From positions 408,888-472,887 of the forward strand of contig JAEWIS010000044.1 in the NCBI GenBank assembly GCA_023386955.1: a DNA stretch of 64,000 bases. The letters are read 5' to 3'. The first letter of the stretch is position 1. The number at the start of each line of letters is the position of its first letter. This DNA is from Bacillota bacterium. GTDB taxonomy: Bacteria > Bacillota > Bacilli > Paenibacillales > NBRC-103111. The position numbers and the translations under genes were made by a program. The notes under the pieces were generated by a model, which saw only the letters and a list, made by a program, of their open reading frames with translations, ran no database searches and was not told the DNA's origin. Below are positions 60,196-64,000 of the stretch, one piece after another.

Positions 60196-61830
60196 TTATC
60201 CGTTATGGAGGGTTACGCAGTTTTTGCCTTTATGCTTGGACTTGTAAAGCGCCGCATCGGCAAGCTTCATCACCTCTTGAAGGTCTGCCCCGTCCTCGGG
60301 CCACGCGGCGGCGCCAATGCTGATGCCCACAGTGGCTTCCCTGCCGTCCAAAAGATAAGGCTCGCGGATGGCGTCGAGAATCCGTCCTGCCGCAGCCATG
60401 GCTACCTTTCTGCTGTCGGCGTGGCCGTGGCGCAGCACGGCGACGAATTCGTCGCCCCCAAGCCGGGCGGCCATATCGCCCTCCCGCAGCTGGCCAAGGA
60501 GACGCTGGGCCACAATTCGCAGGAGCTCATCCCCGGCAGCGTGGCCGAGGGTATCATTTACTTTTTTGAACCCGTCCAAATCCATGTACATGAGAATGGC
60601 GCCGCTTCCCGGGGAATTCCTCCGGTCCGCAATCAAGCGGGTGTATTCCTCGAAGCCCACCCGGTTGGGCAGGCCGGTAAGCCGGTCATGATGAGCCAGG
60701 TTTTCCATATGGCCAAGTGCCGCTTCCGTCGAGGTAAGATTGCGCAGCAGGTTGCCCAGGGAATCCGTGAGGTTCTCAATATCGGCGATCCCCTTGTGCC
60801 GGGGAAGCTCAATCCGTTCGCCGGACTGGATCCGCCTGGCGGCAGCGGCAATATTGGTCAGCGGCTTGGCTACCAGACCGGCCACCAGCCAGCCCAACAG
60901 AGCGAACACGGCCGCTGCCGCAAATCCGATGATGAATATGTACCGCTGCATGTCGTGAACAGACTGGTAGGCAATGTGCTTCGGCTCCCGGACCAGAACC
61001 GTCCACTCCAGCCCGCCATAATTCATATATCCGTCGCCGTAAGCGTATCCGGTTACGTAGCTTTTGCCGTCCGGCCAAAACTCCAGAGCCCAGCCGCCCT
61101 TTTGGGAGGAGGCCTTTTGGATGCTGTCCAGCTGCAGGGATTGTCCGACCAGCTCACCGGGTCCCAGCAGCACCACATTATCCCTGCGGCTGACCACGAT
61201 AATGTCCACATGCTCCTTCAGGGAGGAATAGGATTCCAGCAGGGAATTCTCCATTTCCTTGGACCATTCCCAGCTCAGATGGGCTGCCAGCACACCGCTG
61301 AATTGTCCGGCAGAATCTGTAAGGGGGACACTGATATCCACAAACTGCATGGCTTCTCCCGTAGGATTGGGCAGCAGCTTGGCCAGCAGCACGGCTTCGT
61401 GGACGTCGCCGATAAATTTTCCCTTGGAGCCTTCCTTGAACACCGGCCGTTGGCTGATGTCCACCCCCTGGAGCAAATTCTCTGTAGAGGCGGTTACTAC
61501 ACCCTTGGCATCCGTCAACCCGATCCAAGTAAAGGAAGGGATATTGGCCTTCAGCTCCTGCAGAAGCTCTTGTGCGTCTGCACGCTCCTCCGGGTTGCGC
61601 AGCACGTCAAGCTTGCTGACCACATCAACTTCACCAGAGCGGGACCACATGAAATAGTCCAGCTTGTCCGACATTTGGTAGGCGATGCCGCCAAGGGTAT
61701 TTCCGATTTCCTTCTCAATATTATTGCTGGATATGCGGTTGATCACCACGCCCAGCAGAATCGTCAGGAGGATCATCAGCAATCCGAATACAAGGGAAAG
61801 ACAGGTCCTCAGTTTGATGGACATTCCCAA
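60196..61830 (-). CDS. membrane diguanylate cyclase with Cache sensor
   Basis: 544 residues. First membrane helix (about 8-30), an extracellular dCache-like domain to about residue 290, second helix, HAMP, then GGDEF. The active site LGGDEFV is intact and preceded by the inhibitory site RxxD (REGD) five residues upstream, so c-di-GMP synthesis with product feedback is expected. The domain contains a DxLTGLPNR signature (DRLTGLPNR). TTG start has AAAGG 8 bases upstream; ATG at 61824 is an alternative. Confidence 0.93.
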   Translation of the reverse strand: MGMSIKLRTCLSLVFGLLMILLTILLGVVINRISSNNIEKEIGNTLGGIAYQMSDKLDYFMWSRSGEVDVVSKLDVLRNPEERADAQELLQELKANIPSFTWIGLTDAKGVVTASTENLLQGVDISQRPVFKEGSKGKFIGDVHEAVLLAKLLPNPTGEAMQFVDISVPLTDSAGQFSGVLAAHLSWEWSKEMENSLLESYSSLKEHVDIIVVSRRDNVVLLGPGELVGQSLQLDSIQKASSQKGGWALEFWPDGKSYVTGYAYGDGYMNYGGLEWTVLVREPKHIAYQSVHDMQRYIFIIGFAAAAVFALLGWLVAGLVAKPLTNIAAAARRIQSGERIELPRHKGIADIENLTDSLGNLLRNLTSTEAALGHMENLAHHDRLTGLPNRVGFEEYTRLIADRRNSPGSGAILMYMDLDGFKKVNDTLGHAAGDELLRIVAQRLLGQLREGDMAARLGGDEFVAVLRHGHADSRKVAMAAAGRILDAIREPYLLDGREATVGISIGAAAWPEDGADLQEVMKLADAALYKSKHKGKNCVTLHNG

Positions 61831-61859
61831 ATCAGCAACCTTTCACATTCGATATACTT

Positions 61860-61888
61860 ATTATAAATTGTCGAATTATAAGCTTCAA
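61860..61888 (-). promoter_or_regulatory. sigma-A promoter of the diguanylate cyclase gene
   Basis: Minus strand TTGAAG, 17 bp, TATAAT. Consensus -10 and spacing; 30 bp upstream of the TTG start codon. Confidence 0.7.
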
Positions 61889-61895
61889 TGTCGAA
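61869..61895. promoter_or_regulatory. two Spo0A boxes (0A boxes)
   Basis: TGTCGAA at 61869-61875 and 61889-61895, both perfect, 20 bp apart on the same strand. One lies between -35 and -10 and one directly upstream of -35 of the diguanylate cyclase promoter. The rest of 61896-62340 holds no gene I can support. Confidence 0.75.
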
Positions 61896-62353
61896 TTATA
61901 TTCGTTCTGTGAATAAAGACGTAAATCCCGCAATCCGTTACGCATTTGATATAATAGGAGAATCCGGCGTCAGCTGCCAGCCCGTTTGGTGTGCCGGGGA
62001 TGTTGGCGGGGAATAGGGGAAGGGGATCTTCTCTTATTTCTTTATTTAGGCGGGAAAATAGGTGATTGCGGAAGGGAGACTTCCGTTATGGGGCCGCTTT
62101 AGCTCTATGCTCATCAGGCGGCGGGGAATGACGTAAGGTTGGGTACCGTTATCCGTTATAACAGGCCGTACCGTCGTGTAATAGAGGAAGCTGGCATTCC
62201 TATATTGCGGCTGAGAACAGTGGGAACACCTAAGCGTACCGTGAGCATCTTGCCTGCCGTTATCTACACGGAAAGGGCAGCGGCAGGAAGCTCTGCGGCA
62301 TAAAGTTTGCACAGCATCCATGCAGTGTTTGGCAAAAGGAGTTGAAACCACCA

Positions 62354-63652
62354 ATGGAAAATTCTCGTCTTGAACAGCAGCGCCGGCTGCGTAAATCACG
62401 GAAGAAACGGATGAAGCTTGCGGGTGCGGCCTCAGCAGTGGTGCTTGTATGCGCTGCCGTTTGGCTGGGGCAGGAATTGCTCCGGGATAGTGCGGATAGC
62501 AATTCCCCCACGGTTGCTTCGGTGGCACCCGTTCAAACGGCGGGAGGCGGCGGGGGTTCACCCTCCGTTCAAGCTACACAGTCGCCGAAGCTGAGTCCGT
62601 CCCCGTCGGCAGCAGCTTCAGGCGCAGGAGCGGGAGTGGGCGTGCCGCCTGTATCCACCACCATTCCGGGTAGAAGCACAACGTCCCCTTCCGTCCCTTC
62701 AAGCGGTGCCGGGGATAAAGTGAGCATGGCCTTTACGGGAGATGTTATCTTTGCGGGGAATGTAGAAACCATTCTCAAAACCAACGGTTATGATTACCCG
62801 TACCGGGAGATTGCTGAGCTTTTGCAGAAGCCGGATTTCACCATTGCCAATCTGGAGACCCCGATCACCACCCGGGGTGACCAGCAGCAAAAGCAATACA
62901 CCTACCGTTCCAGTCCAGACGCCCTCCCTGCTTTTAAGGCGGCAGGCTTCGATATCGTCAATTTGGCCAACAACCACATTCTGGATTACGGGCAGGATGG
63001 TCTGTTGGACACGATCAAGGCTTTGGATGCGAAGGAAATCTTACATACAGGTGCGGGTAAAAATCTGGAGGAGGCTTACCGCCCGGTGATCGTGGAGAAA
63101 AACGGCATCAAGATTGCTTTTTTGGGCTTCAGCCATAAAGTGCCGGACAACTCCTGGAAGGCCGGTAAAAACCAACCCGGCACCACGCAGCTTTATGATC
63201 CCAAGCAGGCAATCAAGACTATCGAGGAAACCCGGGACAAGGCGGATCTGGTGGTGGTGATGGCCCATTGGGGGGAGGAAAAGGCGGAGAAGCCATTGGA
63301 CGAGCACCGCAAAATGGCCCGCTCCTTTATCGATGCAGGGGCGGATTTGATTGTCGGGACCCATCCCCATGTGCTGCAGGGTTTGGAGCACTATCAAGGC
63401 AAGTGGATTGCCTATAGTCTGGGCAACTTCCTGTTCACCACCAATGACCATGCCCCCTCCTGGGAGACGGCGGTGCTGCAGGCGGAATGCGGCAAGGACG
63501 GCGGCTGCGGCCTTACCCTTGCGCCTTTGTGGAATCAATATGCCCATCTGAAAAAAATGGAGGAGGCCGACGCCCAAAAGCTGTTCCAGCGGCTGGAGAA
63601 GGTCTCCTATGGGACCGGTATCGGTGCAGACGGGCGGGTTTCCGCCAAGTAG
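62354..63652 (+). CDS. CapA family protein (PGA_cap metallophosphatase fold)
   Basis: 432 residues. Basic start and one membrane helix (about 22-42), a Ser/Pro/Gly linker, then a CapA/PgsA domain: MAFTGDVIFAGN, ANLETPITTRG, NLANNHILDYGQDGL, MAHWGEE, GTHPHVLQG. Fold of metallophosphoesterases; relatives take part in poly-gamma-glutamate capsule making, but no pgsBC genes are near. ATG at 62354 has AAAGGAG 12 bases upstream; the frame begins with TTG at 62342 inside that site. Confidence 0.85.
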   Translation: MENSRLEQQRRLRKSRKKRMKLAGAASAVVLVCAAVWLGQELLRDSADSNSPTVASVAPVQTAGGGGGSPSVQATQSPKLSPSPSAAASGAGAGVGVPPVSTTIPGRSTTSPSVPSSGAGDKVSMAFTGDVIFAGNVETILKTNGYDYPYREIAELLQKPDFTIANLETPITTRGDQQQKQYTYRSSPDALPAFKAAGFDIVNLANNHILDYGQDGLLDTIKALDAKEILHTGAGKNLEEAYRPVIVEKNGIKIAFLGFSHKVPDNSWKAGKNQPGTTQLYDPKQAIKTIEETRDKADLVVVMAHWGEEKAEKPLDEHRKMARSFIDAGADLIVGTHPHVLQGLEHYQGKWIAYSLGNFLFTTNDHAPSWETAVLQAECGKDGGCGLTLAPLWNQYAHLKKMEEADAQKLFQRLEKVSYGTGIGADGRVSAK

Positions 63653-63763
63653 GAGGCAAACGTACCCTCGGGCTGATGGCAGAGCTTGCATGATTTGGCA
63701 GCCATATTCCGCAACCGGTAATCCATACTAACAGCAAAACCTTCATCAAGAGGAGATTCGCCG

Positions 63764-64000
63764 ATGTGGACATCACGATTCCTGAGGATTGCCGTTAGCG
63801 TGGGTTTATGCGCCGCCGCTGCAGCCGGCTGCGGGCAAGGGGGAGCCGGGCGCAGCGCCGGCTCCGGTACAGGGCCGGCCGCGGCTTCGCCGTACGCGGC
63901 CATGCCCGGGCCATCGCCCGCCTGGTTCCGCGCAGCGGGCGGGCCCGGGGGTGCGGTCCGGTCCGTGGAGGCGGACCGGCTGGTTGAACCGGCCCGGCCG
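63764..64000 (+). CDS. lipoprotein, 5' part only
   Basis: Runs off the window end after 79 codons. GAGGAG lies 8 bases before the ATG. Starts MWTSRFLRIAVSVGLCAAAA and reaches a lipobox-like AAGCGQ, followed by a Gly/Ala/Ser/Pro-rich stretch, very G/C-rich. Function cannot be told from this part. Confidence 0.6.
   Translation, partial: MWTSRFLRIAVSVGLCAAAAAGCGQGGAGRSAGSGTGPAAASPYAAMPGPSPAWFRAAGGPGGAVRSVEADRLVEPARP

Noticed and set aside
60178..61866. 562-codon open frame on the plus strand
   Set aside because: Antisense to the GGDEF gene; G/C-rich codon bias keeps the opposite frame open.

Overview
The window looks like a chromosome segment of a Gram-positive endospore former of the Paenibacillaceae, most likely Paenibacillus. 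Evidence: strong AGGAGG-type ribosome sites, TTG and GTG starts, a G+C content that looks to be in the mid-fifties, and many Bacillus/Paenibacillus families (YtxG/YtxH, YueI, BdbC, CssRS, TenI/ThiS/ThiG, DUF1450, racemase of the RacE/MurI type). A perfect 7-1-7 Fur box and two perfect Spo0A boxes point the same way. I saw no rRNA, tRNA, CRISPR array, prophage or intact insertion sequence. No similarity search was run: family names rest on motifs and remembered relatives.

1-10.9 kb: housekeeping and small regulators. TPR protein, ThiD kinase behind a structured leader, DUF86 protein, SufR-like Fe-S regulator, TetR regulator with its own operator, flavodoxin, KDPG-aldolase-like protein lacking the Schiff-base lysine, YtxG/YtxH pair, YueI, phosphodiester glycosidase, AraC regulator, BdbC, and a GH4 alpha-galactosidase. 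11-19 kb: a repeat element, DinB, a CGNR zinc protein, a secreted polysaccharide deacetylase, glutamate racemase, a BlaR1/BlaI pair with a double-dyad operator, and an M14 peptidase.

19.3-26.6 kb: a tightly packed, more A/T-rich block: acyltransferase, two lipid glycosyltransferases, TVP38/DedA membrane protein, DegV fatty-acid-binding protein, and a two-component system. It reads as one regulated unit for membrane glycolipid synthesis and is the best candidate here for a little-described system. 26.7-36.3 kb: DUF3054 protein, CssRS secretion-stress system with a secreted helical protein upstream, MarR plus a giant MMPL transporter, GNAT, AI-2E-type transporter, HxlR.

36.4-45.8 kb: TPP-riboswitch operon tenI-thiS-thiG-thiH (reverse strand), HesB-like and DUF1450 proteins, then a Fur-controlled siderophore operon (FhuF-like reductase, lipoprotein, fused double permease, no ATPase) and a manganese-type CDF exporter. 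46-64 kb: a degenerate phosphodiester glycosidase, a broken MFS gene, a 20-residue micro-ORF, a K+ channel, topB, an RlmL-like methyltransferase, an ECF sigma/anti-sigma pair, AraC/MFS, an ABC exporter, a diguanylate cyclase with Spo0A boxes in its promoter, a CapA-like protein and the start of a lipoprotein gene.

Between genes lie members of two short repeat families. The best-preserved ones share one plan: two copies about 50 bp apart facing two inverted copies about 50 bp apart (11.0, 40.4, 55.7 kb; a partial one at 17.9 kb). They are not explained by any gene nearby.
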